A stretch of 29,276 nt of DNA from Lysobacter antibioticus (GCF_001442535.1 NZ_CP013141.1:5345927-5375202), one strand, 5' to 3'; shown: positions 1 through 7,111, counted from the first letter of the stretch. Notes: generated by a model not told the origin, from the sequence alone. Numbers and translations: made by a program.

Positions 1-1125
1 CGACGACGGCGCCGGGCCGGCGTCGCCGCCGGCACCGGCCGGACGGAACGCCAGCATGCGCAGCACGCTCATCTCGAAACCCGCGCGCGGGCTGGGCGCC
101 AGCGGCAGATCGCGACGGCCGTTGACGCTCATCTGGTACCACAGCTGCACGACTTCGGGCCGCAGTTGTTCGGCCAGGGCGTCGACATCGACGCCGTCGG
201 CCTCGACCGCGGCCTCGGGCACGAGCTGGCGCACCTGGACCCGGTGCAGCGCGTCGGCCAGGGTTTCCAGCACCCCGCCCCAGTCGGGCGAGAACTCGGC
301 CAGGGTTGCGACCTCGTCGAGCAGGCGCTGGCCGTCGCCGTCGGCCAGGGCGGCCAGGACCGCGCCGACCCGGGTCCGGTCGACCGTACCCAGCATCGCA
401 GCGACCGCCGTTCCTTCCAGGCGCGCGTCGCTGCCGGCACCGCTGTAGGCGATGGCCTGATCCAGCAGCGACAGGCCGTCGCGCAGGCTGCCGTCGGCGG
501 CCTTGCTGAGCTGGCGGATCGCGGCCTCGTCGACCGGGATGCCCTCGGCGGCGAGGATCCGGGTCATCTGCCCGGAAATCTGCTGCTCGTCCAGGCGCTT
601 GAGGTTGAACTGCAGACAGCGCGACAGCACCGTCACCGGCAGTTTCTGCGGGTCGGTGGTGGCGAGCAGGAACTTGACGTGCCCCGGCGGCTCCTCGAGC
701 GTCTTCAGCAGCGCGTTGAACGCCGACTTCGACAGCATGTGGACTTCGTCGATCAGGTAGACCTTGACCCGTCCGCGGCTCGGCATGTACTGGGCGTTGT
801 CGATCACTTCGCGCACGTCGTCGACACCGGTGTTGCTGGCGGCGTCGATCTCGAGCAGGTCGATGTAGCGGCCGGCGTCGATGTCCAGGCAGGCGTTGCA
901 CTCGCCGCAGGGGTCGGCCGAGGTGCCGCGCTCGCAGTTCAGCGACTTGGCGAAGATGCGCGCGATCGTGGTCTTGCCGACGCCGCGGGTACCGGTGAAC
1001 AGAAAGGCGTGGTGGACGCGCCCGGTGCCGAGCGCGTTGGTCAGCGCGCGCACCACGTGTTCCTGCCCGACCAGCTCGGCGAAACGCTTCGGGCGCCACT
1101 TGCGGGCGAGGACGAGATACGACAT
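1..1125 (-). CDS. dnaX: DNA polymerase III subunit tau/gamma, N-terminal 375 residues (partial at left edge)
   Basis: Clamp-loader ATPase of the replicative polymerase. The frame is open from the ATG at 1125 to the window edge. Residues read MSYLVLARKWRPKRF..., with Walker A GTRGVGKT (45-52), a zinc-binding cysteine set C64/C73/C76/C79, DEVH Walker B (126-129), the ATTDPQKLP sensor region and the SRC arginine finger (168-170). This is the canonical AAA+ domain followed by the start of domain III. A good Shine-Dalgarno (AAAGGAT) lies 3-4 bases before the ATG. The programmed frameshift site that makes gamma would lie past the left edge and cannot be assessed. The identification is very secure. 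Confidence 0.97.
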   Translation of the reverse strand, partial: MSYLVLARKWRPKRFAELVGQEHVVRALTNALGTGRVHHAFLFTGTRGVGKTTIARIFAKSLNCERGTSADPCGECNACLDIDAGRYIDLLEIDAASNTGVDDVREVIDNAQYMPSRGRVKVYLIDEVHMLSKSAFNALLKTLEEPPGHVKFLLATTDPQKLPVTVLSRCLQFNLKRLDEQQISGQMTRILAAEGIPVDEAAIRQLSKAADGSLRDGLSLLDQAIAYSGAGSDARLEGTAVAAMLGTVDRTRVGAVLAALADGDGQRLLDEVATLAEFSPDWGGVLETLADALHRVQVRQLVPEAAVEADGVDVDALAEQLRPEVVQLWYQMSVNGRRDLPLAPSPRAGFEMSVLRMLAFRPAGAGGDAGPAPSS

Positions 1126-1369
1126 CGGATCCTTTGCGATAAGGCGTTCTGACGGGCCGGACGCGGTGCGCACGACGCCGTCCGGGCGCTCGCGACGGAA
1201 GCCGGGAGCGAAGCGTGAACGAACCCCCACATTGTGCCACGCCCCACCCCCGCGCCCGAGCTTCGGCGCCCTCCCGCGGCAGCCCCGAAAGCCTCAGCTT
1301 GTTACCGAACCCCGCCGCAGCTAGAATCCCCGGCTCTGCACGGCCCGCGACAGCGCCCGCACAGATCCC

Positions 1370-1462
1370 GGAGAGGTGTCCGAGTGGTTGAAGGAGCACG
1401 CCTGGAAAGTGTGTAAGCGTCTAAACCGCGCTTCGGGGGTTCGAATCCCCCTCTCTCCGCCA
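1370..1462 (+). tRNA. tRNA-Ser (anticodon GGA)
   Basis: A complete class II tRNA with encoded CCA at 1460-1462. The acceptor GGAGAGG pairs with CCTCTCC-type bases at the 3' end. The anticodon stem CACGC/GUGUG encloses loop CUGGAAA, with anticodon GGA at 1404-1406. A long variable arm typical of serine tRNAs precedes the T arm GGGGGTTCGAATCCCCC. It sits at the boundary between dnaX and the low-GC accessory block, a usual position for island insertion, but no integrase or duplicated tRNA end was seen beside it. Confidence 0.96.
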
Positions 1463-1473
1463 GATTACGAAAC

Positions 1474-1503
1474 AGCCCCTGACGACCTCAGGGGCTTTTT
1501 CGT
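1474..1503 (+). terminator. Rho-independent terminator of tRNA-Ser(GGA)
   Basis: A perfect 9-bp stem AGCCCCTGA/TCAGGGGCT (1474-1482 with 1488-1496), loop CGACC, is followed directly by TTTT. It lies 12 bases after the tRNA CCA. Confidence 0.9.
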
Positions 1504-1751
1504 TTGGGGCGTCGGCAACGCGCGTCGCCGGCCGGCCGCCGGGAAGCCGGGCCTCGGCACCTCGGTGGGCCTACACGCCCATGCGGGAGCACGCGCGGCG
1601 GCATGAAGGCCGCCATCGAGGGTTCCATGCCATGAAGAGAACCCGGCCGTTCCACCCGCCTCGATGCATCAAGATTCTTGATCGACCGCCTCCAGGCTCG
1701 GACAGCCAGACCGGGCGTCGCCCATGCAGGCACCAGGAGAGGGATTCCTAG

Positions 1752-2288
1752 GTGAAGGACAAAAACAAAATCGAAATCCAGCTCGGCGAAGACGAGCTCA
1801 GAGAGATCGCGCTGTTCGCAGCGACCTGCGCCCGACGCGTGCTGCCGATCTTCGAGGTCGCCTGCCCGAACGATCAGCGCCCGTGGGACGCCATAGCGGA
1901 GGCCGAAGCTTTTGCCGCGGGCGACAAGCGCACGGCGACCTTGCGCGCCCGTGCCTGGGCCGCGTATGCGGCCGCTCGCGAAACCAAGGACGCGGCTGCA
2001 GCCAACGCCGCGCATGCCGCCAGTCACGCCGCGGCGGCCGCCTATCTGCATCCCCTCGCCACCCCGCATCAGGTCAAACATGTCCTCGGCGCAGCGGCTC
2101 ATCAAGCGCTGGTGCTCGAACTCGAAGCCGGAAACGACATCGCCGTCGGTAAAGAACAACTGCACTGGGCGACGAATCTCGCATCGCCCGCGGTACGTGA
2201 CGTCTTACGACGCCTGCCGCTCCCGCCTCATGGCCGCGGACGTTTCAGCGAGCTTTTGAATGAGCTCGATGCTCAATTACGGGATTGA
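1752..2288 (+). CDS. Putative Imm5-like immunity protein
   Basis: A 178-residue, alanine-rich helical protein. It carries a pattern I associate with the Imm5-like 'putative immunity protein' family: a FAATCARRVLPIFE segment near residue 22, a RPWDAI segment near 44, then AARAWAAYAA- and AAHAASHAAAAA-type helices around 70-98, ending near LGAAAHQALVLE. The GTG start at 1752 is supported by GGAGA at 1736-1740 (11-base spacing). It is alone on the plus strand, opposite in direction to the neighbouring Rhs cassettes, and has no adjacent toxin, so it would be an orphan immunity gene. The family assignment is from memory of its composition and motif order and should be tested by profile search. Confidence 0.6.
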   Translation: MKDKNKIEIQLGEDELREIALFAATCARRVLPIFEVACPNDQRPWDAIAEAEAFAAGDKRTATLRARAWAAYAAARETKDAAAANAAHAASHAAAAAYLHPLATPHQVKHVLGAAAHQALVLELEAGNDIAVGKEQLHWATNLASPAVRDVLRRLPLPPHGRGRFSELLNELDAQLRD

Positions 2289-2353
2289 AGACGAGATCGG
2301 GATACTCGTGGTTTGCGCGGGCACCCGATCCACTATGAATCGCGAACTCAGAA

Positions 2354-2647
2354 TCAATCCGGGCAAACCGTCTTGATCGGCAAGCCGTCCTTGTAAGAAA
2401 AATACTCCCTGCAGTCGCGACTGCCGCGCTTAACTTGCCGCACACCGACATCACCAGTCGATACGAACTCGAACAGGCTCGTGCTGCCGTCCTGATTCCA
2501 ATCCATGTCGACCCAGGAATAGCCCTTGTCCAAGGCAGCTACCGAGCGAAGCGTTAAATAAAGCACCAAAGCAAAGCAGGCTGCGATAAGGAACCACCCG
2601 GCCACCCCGGATTTGCTCATACCTTGCGTTCTGACCTTAGCGCTCAT
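2354..2647 (-). CDS. Small membrane-anchored protein with a single EF-hand loop
   Basis: 97 residues. After a short polar start there is one hydrophobic segment (about residues 15-35, FLIAACFALVLYL), giving a signal anchor or uncleaved signal peptide. The rest is probably periplasmic, with the run DWNQDGSTSLFE (about 50-61), which fits a canonical 12-residue EF-hand loop (D1, N3, D5, G6, E12). The C-terminal part holds two cysteines (DCREYF and TVCPD). The start could instead be the ATG at 2620, which has AAGG very close. It is the most distal gene of the minus-strand series downstream of rhs. Function unknown; an orphan immunity or calcium-responsive envelope role is only inference. Confidence 0.6.
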   Translation of the reverse strand: MSAKVRTQGMSKSGVAGWFLIAACFALVLYLTLRSVAALDKGYSWVDMDWNQDGSTSLFEFVSTGDVGVRQVKRGSRDCREYFSYKDGLPIKTVCPD

Positions 2648-2748
2648 TGAATAGTCGATTTCTCAGTTCGCTGGAACGTGAAAACCACAAGCAAACGCCG
2701 GCAGAACGCTTTCTGAATCACATATGGGCGTCAGCGTCGAGACCAATC

Positions 2749-3009
2749 TCAGCCTGCCCTGACAGCGGCAGCTGCCGAAGCTATCGTCAATAAGTGAACG
2801 ACTCCGAACACAAGCCATTCGCGCGCATTGAATGTGGCCATCATAAAAAATGGATTGCGAGAAACTGGGTTTCGTCCCAGCCTCTTGTTATTCAGATGAA
2901 AGACGAACTTAGCCCCGACTACCGGAATGAGCATAAAAATAGCCATAAACACCAGTTGTGCATCTGGCATTCTGCCGATGACGTCGAACACCTGAGCTAC
3001 TGGATCCAT
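2749..3009 (-). CDS. Small two-helix membrane protein, unknown function
   Basis: 86 residues from the ATG at 3009, chosen because AGGTTGAGT gives a Shine-Dalgarno with 6-base spacing; an upstream in-frame GTG at 3024 would add five residues. Two hydrophobic segments are visible: LVFMAIFMLIPVVGAKFVF (about 19-37) and LVFGVVHLLTIASAAAA near the C-terminus, with a basic loop NNKRLGRNPVSR between them. No family recognised. It lies in the low-GC minus-strand tail of the Rhs locus, where small membrane proteins are often immunity proteins, but there is no toxin tip directly upstream of it. Confidence 0.5.
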   Translation of the reverse strand: MDPVAQVFDVIGRMPDAQLVFMAIFMLIPVVGAKFVFHLNNKRLGRNPVSRNPFFMMATFNAREWLVFGVVHLLTIASAAAAVRAG

Positions 3010-3175
3010 ACTCAACCTATCCACCCTATATCTTGGCGCTCCGACGTTCAGTGCGACTCCGCCGAGGGCCTGACAGTTCAGCTCCAGAGCCCGATACGCG
3101 GCCTTTAATCTATCCCGTCGGCGCCCGAAGCACCTTAGGAGTGCTCACCTGCTCGGGCGAGCAGATTTACGATGT

Positions 3176-3748
3176 TCAACGCTCTCCGGCTTGGCCGTAG
3201 GCAGACAATATTTCCCTCAGAAAATCCCGTTGCCACCAGAGCGGAGCGTCGCTCGCCAGCATTTCGGCGATCCGCTCCTCGCTGATGACGTAGTCGAGGA
3301 TCCCGCTGTCTTTCGATGACCAGCGCCCCCAGGTGTCGTCGTCAAATGCGGCCAGAACGGCAAAATCCTCGCCGATCTCTTCATACGCCACCCATTTCGA
3401 CGGCATAACACTCACGGCAACGACCGCGCGAAAAAGATCGAGCTCGCCCTGCATTAGATGGAGCGTTATGTCTCTTAATTCACCCACGGTGGCCGCGGAA
3501 AAAGCCAGATCTTTCGAAGCCTGGTCAGCCAGGCGAACGACTATCGTCAAGGGAGCGTCAGTTGTAACACCATCATCCTCCAGAATAAAATCGAGAAATT
3601 CACGAGTAGACAATACCCCTGACTCGACGATGAAAAACCCCTTAAGAGCTTTATTGTTGAACACGTAGCTGGGGAATTTTTTCTGCCAGTCAATCGCCTC
3701 CTCCAGCTTGGCGACCCTCTCATTATTCGATGCCAACGATAAGGCCAT
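3176..3748 (-). CDS. Hypothetical acidic cytoplasmic protein
   Basis: 190 residues, soluble and acidic, with no signal peptide or membrane segment. Visible stretches are VFNNKALKGFFIVESGVLS, a DDGVTTDAPLTIVVRLAD segment, and a tryptophan-rich C-terminal third (WVAYEEIG, DTWGRWSS, PLWWQRDF). The ATG at 3748 has a strong ribosome site, GGAG with 7-base spacing (GGAGTACTTAT). I do not recognise a family. Position within the cassette tail and acidic character are compatible with an immunity protein for a basic nuclease-type toxin, but nothing in the sequence proves it. Confidence 0.6.
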   Translation of the reverse strand: MALSLASNNERVAKLEEAIDWQKKFPSYVFNNKALKGFFIVESGVLSTREFLDFILEDDGVTTDAPLTIVVRLADQASKDLAFSAATVGELRDITLHLMQGELDLFRAVVAVSVMPSKWVAYEEIGEDFAVLAAFDDDTWGRWSSKDSGILDYVISEERIAEMLASDAPLWWQRDFLREILSAYGQAGER

Positions 3749-3993
3749 ATAAGTACTCCAGGGACATCAGACCCCTCAAAGCGATCAGACAAAGATTTAT
3801 CGGACCATCCATATGATCAGAGCGAGTAGAGCCCTAGGTTATCCAGCTCACGCTTCGATGCCCTGGCCCGCCAATTGGTTCAGCCAAGACTAATTCCGAC
3901 TTTGGCGAGGCAGGTGGAGAGCCCTTTGAGATCAAAGTACTTCCCGCCGCCAGGGAAAATGCCCCCCTTTTCTCCTGAATTATAAAAGGAGAG

Positions 3994-4323
3994 TTATTCG
4001 TACCCGGAGAACTTAACAACCTCCCGATCGCTTTTTCTTACCCAAACTTCTCCGCCGCCCCCAATAATACGGCGATCCCTCAATCTAAAGACAACCACAT
4101 AACATTCGCCACTATCGCCTATCCCGACATCGTAGTTATTAATATTCCTTATATATCGAGACAAATCAGTATTCCTGGCAGGCTCCTCGCCCAGCTTTTG
4201 AATAAATAGCTTTCTCGCGACCTCGCCAGCATCAAATATGGCAGAATTATCCGCTGCTGAAATGGAAAATGAACAAACAGCTAAAGACAGAAAAATAAAT
4301 GCACCAAGAAACTTCCTAAACAT
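3994..4323 (-). CDS. Exported small protein, NTF2-fold immunity-like; likely partner of the DUF4329 Rhs tip
   Basis: 109 residues with a clear Sec signal peptide (MFRKFLGAFIFLSLAVCSFSISAAD; cleavage probably after SAA near residue 24). The mature part is about 85 residues and ends in GGGGEVWVRKSDREVVKF, a pattern resembling the 'YbbC/YhhH, NTF2-fold immunity' group where a glycine run precedes a V-x-K/R-x-[ST]-G/D-x-V strand. The ribosome site is strong (GGAGG, 7 bases). It starts 37 bp after the stop of the displaced Rhs tip on the same strand, the usual toxin-immunity arrangement. A periplasmic location would suit a toxin acting in the periplasm. The family call is tentative. Confidence 0.6.
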   Translation of the reverse strand: MFRKFLGAFIFLSLAVCSFSISAADNSAIFDAGEVARKLFIQKLGEEPARNTDLSRYIRNINNYDVGIGDSGECYVVVFRLRDRRIIGGGGEVWVRKSDREVVKFSGYE

Positions 4324-4360
4324 GACTCACCCTCCATTAATGAAAAATCTCTTGACTGCA

Positions 4361-5009
4361 TCAAAGCCCGCCTTGATCGCAACCGCAAGCATCTGAGTTA
4401 TTCGCACCCGGCTTAGGCAGCAGACTCCAAGGATAAGCAGTACCAGTACTCGAATATTTGATTATACGGCCGGTCGGGGTGCCGACCCATGCGAAATCGG
4501 GATAAATGCCACTTATATCTTGCTTTATGAGTTTTTCATCATCAAAAGCAGGCCCGGATTCAGCGCCATGAGTGTGATACACCCCCATCGCTCTATAGGG
4601 CCTGTCCCCGGGAATAGCCGAGTGCCTCTCACCTTGACGGGGCTTAGTATATGAGAATAGCCCACTCTCTCTCTTATAAACCCAGCCCGTATATTCAAGA
4701 TCTTCCTTTATAGAAAGGGGGTTTATGTCAGCAACGGCATTCGCAGCTGCTAAATCCATTGTTTTATAACAATCCCCCGGAGCTAACCCAAAGAAGTCGC
4801 CAGTAGATAAAGGACTGGCGTTGGCATAGACATAGGTTCCTGCGCCCCCATCCAGCCCAATCGGATCACTCTGCACATACCGACCGGTAGCCGCATCGTA
4901 ATCCCGGAAGTAGTTGTAGTTCAGCCCCGTAGCCGCATCAAAGCGCCGCCCCCGGAAACCGCATATTGAACACGAACGCGGTGCCGTCCAGGTCCGAGTC
5001 CTGATTAGG
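4361..5009 (-). pseudogene. Displaced Rhs C-terminal tip with DUF4329-type toxin domain
   Basis: Rhs-core homology begins near 5009, shifts frame once near 4957 (one extra G in a G run relative to the intact copy at about 8304), then reads RFDAATGLNYNYFRDYDAAT...QSDPIGLDGG and ends at the core boundary DFFGL (about 4814). The remaining 150 residues are a separate tip with TGWVYKRESGLFSYTKP, then GVYHTHGAESGPAF...D and VGTPTGRIIKYSSTG, the signature of DUF4329; the HxH...S...D arrangement recalls JAMM metalloproteases. There is no proper start or N-terminal delivery part, so it is silent unless recombined onto the full rhs gene. The reading frame continues upstream to about 5170, but that portion is not Rhs. 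Followed by a candidate immunity gene. Confidence 0.75.
4845..5009. repeat. Rhs-core direct repeat, copy 1 (displaced cassette)
   Basis: About 165 bp closely matching 8199-8362 in the intact rhs gene, in the same orientation. Differences are scattered substitutions plus one extra base in the C/G run near 4964 that breaks the frame. It covers the conserved end of the Rhs core (YNYFRDYDAATGRYVQSDPIGLDGG) and is the natural site for homologous exchange of tips. Confidence 0.85.
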
Positions 5010-5032
5010 CACCGAATCTCGATGGCACTTGA

Positions 5033-5191
5033 GCTTCCGTCGGCCTGGGCGAGCGGCTGGCATTGTTGTTCGAGGCCGTGGCCAGCCTGCCCAGCGACGA
5101 GCAGCGCGTCGTGCAGGCCGTACTCGATGGCCTCATCGGCAAGCACCGCACACGGCAACTCGCCGAGCAATACGGCGCCTCAGGCGGCTAA
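5033..5191 (+). pseudogene. C-terminal remnant of an HTH-type regulator
   Basis: A plus-strand fragment reading GLGERLALLFEAVASLPSDE, then QRVVQAVLDGLIGKHRTRQLAEQYG, and ending at TAA 5189-5191. This resembles the helical C-terminal tail of small XRE-family regulators. In-frame translation is blocked by TGA at 5030-5032, and the preceding residues (MALELPS) lie in another frame, so the gene is truncated or frameshifted. It abuts the broken end of the displaced Rhs tip, implying a rearrangement junction near 5010-5030. Family call from residue pattern only. Confidence 0.45.
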
Positions 5192-5196
5192 AACAA

Positions 5197-5221
5197 GAAG
5201 CCCCGCACTTGACGGGGCTTC
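5197..5221 (+). terminator. Hairpin after regulator remnant
   Basis: A perfect 8-bp stem GAAGCCCC/GGGGCTTC (5197-5204 with 5214-5221) stands just after the stop of the regulator remnant. No T-run follows, so termination is uncertain. Confidence 0.5.
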
Positions 5222-5245
5222 AATACTTCAATGCGGCCAGTCGAG

Positions 5246-5350
5246 ACCCGCCTTACGCGGGTTCAAGTCAGGCAGGCCGTTCGACGCGCAGTTGGGTAAG
5301 ACGGTATTTACGTTGCTATAGGGCGGAATTCATTCCGCCTTACACGGGTT
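5246..5350. repeat. Cluster of short palindromes with a 16-bp direct repeat
   Basis: ACCCGC...GCGGGT forms a small hairpin at 5246-5262. GGCGGAAT/ATTCCGCC forms an 8-bp stem at 5322-5339. The 16-mers CCGCCTTACGCGGGTT (5248-5263) and CCGCCTTACACGGGTT (5335-5350) differ at one base. This intergenic repeat lies just downstream of the lipoprotein gene (minus strand) and could also serve as its terminator structure. Confidence 0.6.
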
Positions 5351-5354
5351 AAAC

Positions 5355-5888
5355 TTACTGAAGTCCTGCCTCAATGGAAGCAGGTACCAGACTACATGCA
5401 ACTACATTATTGGCTAGGCTTAATGCGGCACCATACCCCTTGGGATCAGCGCTTTCGAACTCAACACTGACCATGTTGCCAGAGTCATCGAAATCGGATA
5501 CCAAAAGACTGCGCCTCCCTTCTGTTTGAATTACATGCACCGCCCGCCCTGGGGAGGAGGCAATCCTTTCTGAGGTTGAGTTCGGCTCAGCGCCGAATTT
5601 GCCAACAGCAATTTTCAACTCCGCGCCGTAAGCCAACAATTCGCCAACCGTGGGATAACCGCGCATACCATTACGAAGCGCACCGCGAATGATGCCCGCG
5701 CCCCTTAGGCACACTCCATAGTACGTGCTCAGCGGATATAGGCTCGTCGAAAGCAACTCCCTGCTTGTCAGGCGGGTGCTCGCTGACCGCTCACCCTTAA
5801 CCTCCTGATTATCAGAGTTAGGCTTGGTGCAACCAGACAGGAGCAACACGGCACCTATCACGATGTACTGGATCAATTGCACTCGCAT
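5355..5888 (-). CDS. Putative lipoprotein, unknown function
   Basis: 177 residues from the ATG at 5888, chosen because it places a short positive N-terminus (MRVQ) before the hydrophobic segment; a GTG at 5903 is possible. A lipobox LLSGC follows at about residues 15-19, so the mature protein would be lipidated at the cysteine of CTKPNSD. The residue after cysteine is threonine, not aspartate, so outer-membrane sorting is expected. The body contains TYYGVCLRGAGIIRGALRNG, GYPTVGELLAYGAELKI and VSDFDDSGNMVSVEFES. No family recognised. It sits between two displaced Rhs tips; an immunity role (lipoprotein immunity proteins exist) is inference. Confidence 0.65.
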   Translation of the reverse strand: MRVQLIQYIVIGAVLLLSGCTKPNSDNQEVKGERSASTRLTSRELLSTSLYPLSTYYGVCLRGAGIIRGALRNGMRGYPTVGELLAYGAELKIAVGKFGAEPNSTSERIASSPGRAVHVIQTEGRRSLLVSDFDDSGNMVSVEFESADPKGYGAALSLANNVVACSLVPASIEAGLQ

Positions 5889-5971
5889 CCCTCGACGTTC
5901 CACCTTTCACGCAGTCTCGCAATATCCCACGCCGAAACGCTGAACGCAGGCACCGTGCTGTAATTGCCGAA

Positions 5972-6031
5972 AACCGAGCCAGAGTGGCTTCCGACAGGGG
6001 CTAGACGGAAAGGTGCTCTGACCCGGTTTTT
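5972..6031. repeat. Palindromic repeat element, degraded copy A
   Basis: The right arm GGAAAGGTGCTCTGACCCGG followed by T-run (6008-6032) nearly matches the right arm of the better copy at 7140-7161. The left arm AACCGAGCCAGAGTGGCTTC (5972-5991) is a decayed inverted partner. GGTCAGAG-type palindromes of this sort are commonly seen near REP-associated (RAYT) transposons; none is present here. Confidence 0.6.
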
Positions 6032-6102
6032 TACTCTGGAACGTAGTGGTCAGCATCTACTCCTGCTGCCGCTTTTTTTGCATTGCGGCCTGTTCCAGGC
6101 TC

Positions 6103-6387
6103 TCACCGGTCACAGCCCAAAGTCGTAACAAGCTGAATCGGCGTCTTCCTGGGCGGAAATTTCCAGCTTTCGACTCGATTTCGGGACCGCACGTCGCATT
6201 TTACGTTCTTCGACGATCTCTTAAATCTGGCGTCGGAGACCTTGCCAGCCGGCGAGACAGTAAACTCGATTTTCACCGCAGAAGCAGAGGTCGGAACAGG
6301 CTTCGAGTCGCCTTTATTAACGGGTGCTGGCGCAGGATCTTTCGAGCTCACCAGCGAAAGTAGATCAATGGCGGGCCTTTGCTCCAC
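6103..6387 (-). pseudogene. TonB/AgmX-type C-terminal domain fragment
   Basis: An open frame of 94 residues beginning at a GTG inside the preceding gene. A proline-rich linker (DPAPAPVNKGDSKPVP) leads into VKIEFTVSPAGKVSDARF, then ...ESWKFPPRKTPIQ, matching the strand-helix-strand layout of TonB / AgmX C-terminal domains ('F.V.P.G.V..A......W.F.P'). No signal peptide or transmembrane anchor is present and there is no clear ribosome site, so this looks like a 3' remnant. The frame is open upstream (FGKGFVEQRP...), so a frameshift fusion with the overlapping 6348-6689 gene cannot be excluded. Confidence 0.5.
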
Positions 6388-6689
6388 GAAACCTTTCCCG
6401 AATGCTTGCCCACAAGGATTTTGTCCTTGTCGGGGGATCCATCGGTTCCCGTACGAGGAGTGATCTGCCAGTTGGAGCCCTGACTAACTGGTGCATCTGT
6501 CGAGCCACAACCGCCGATGTGCCGCTCACAATAGAATAGAGCAATGGCGCCGGCTTGATTCTTTGTAACTCCAGCTTTCAGATCGATCGAGCCGACCTCG
6601 TCTGCCAAATCGCGTTCTGCTGTTTTGATTTCTTGCGCGTTTGCGAATGTGCAAACGCTGAGCATCAGAACTGCCAATGCAGTTTTCAT
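6348..6689 (-). CDS. Exported small protein, possible immunity protein of the second displaced Rhs tip
   Basis: 113 residues with a Sec signal peptide (MKTALAVLMLSVCTFANAQE, cleavage after ANA). The mature part has cysteines in FYCERHIGGCGSTD, then GSNWQITPRTGTDGSPDKDK and ILVGKHSGKVSWSKGPP. The W-x-I-x-P...D-x-I-x-V-x-K-x-S-G-x-V-S-W pattern resembles small periplasmic immunity-like proteins that end soon after this strand, arguing that the gene is complete. AGGTGA with 4-base spacing precedes the ATG at 6689. It begins 61 bp after the stop of the displaced tip at 6751 on the same strand. Its 3' end overlaps the TonB-like fragment by 40 bp. Function inferred from position only. Confidence 0.55.
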   Translation of the reverse strand: MKTALAVLMLSVCTFANAQEIKTAERDLADEVGSIDLKAGVTKNQAGAIALFYCERHIGGCGSTDAPVSQGSNWQITPRTGTDGSPDKDKILVGKHSGKVSWSKGPPLIYFRW

Positions 6690-6750
6690 CAGTTCACCTG
6701 TGCACGTAAGGGCCTTGGCTTTTCACCACGCGCTTCACGGCTGAAAAACG

Positions 6751-7044
6751 TTACTTCTTAGGCGGGGTCGCGACCACTGGAGCCAACTGCGTGGTGGACA
6801 CGTATGCATTGCGCAGTGGGTAGCCGAGTGCCTTGCGAGTAGGGTTTTCGACCAACTCGACGTTGTCGCCAAGCATATTGGTCCCGCCGATGTTGTCGTT
6901 GTATCCAAAAGCGTGTCCAACCACTTTGACGATCAGCCCGGTCGGATCCGAGTAACGGGTGGGATTGCTGCCAGCATATGCATAGAGGCTGATATCGCCA
7001 CTCAAACCGATTAGATCGGGTTGCGAGTATCGTCCCCTTTCGGG
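6751..7044 (-). pseudogene. Displaced Rhs C-terminal tip, short (60-residue tip)
   Basis: Starting near 7044 the minus strand reads PERGRYSQPDLIGLSGD, then ISLYAYAGSNPTRYSDPTGL, the conserved end of an Rhs core. After DPTGL come only 60 residues (IVKVVGHAFGYNDNIGGTN...TTQLAPVVATPPKK) before the stop. Upstream the frame is closed by TAG about 60 bp further, next to the palindrome at 7112-7161, so the cassette is cut off from any delivery domain. A TTG at 7005 could only give a truncated 84-residue product. The tip has no motif that I recognise. Confidence 0.7.
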
Positions 7045-7111
7045 GCGTACCCGTGCCGTGCCCGTAGAACTCGATCTGTATGTTGCCGGGGGCGCCGCGG
7101 ACTATCGCGCG

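Noticed and set aside
1488..2165. A 225-codon minus-strand frame opposite the Imm5-like gene
   Set aside because: It begins inside the Imm5-like gene, has no ribosome site, and runs into the tRNA terminator.
3834..4019. A 61-codon minus-strand frame between two small genes
   Set aside because: It overlaps the well-supported exported protein gene, lacks a ribosome site and has no recognisable pattern.
5010..5170. The extension of the displaced Rhs tip up to 5170
   Set aside because: The first 70 residues are the antisense of the regulator remnant and a frameshifted piece of Rhs core, not a real N-terminus.
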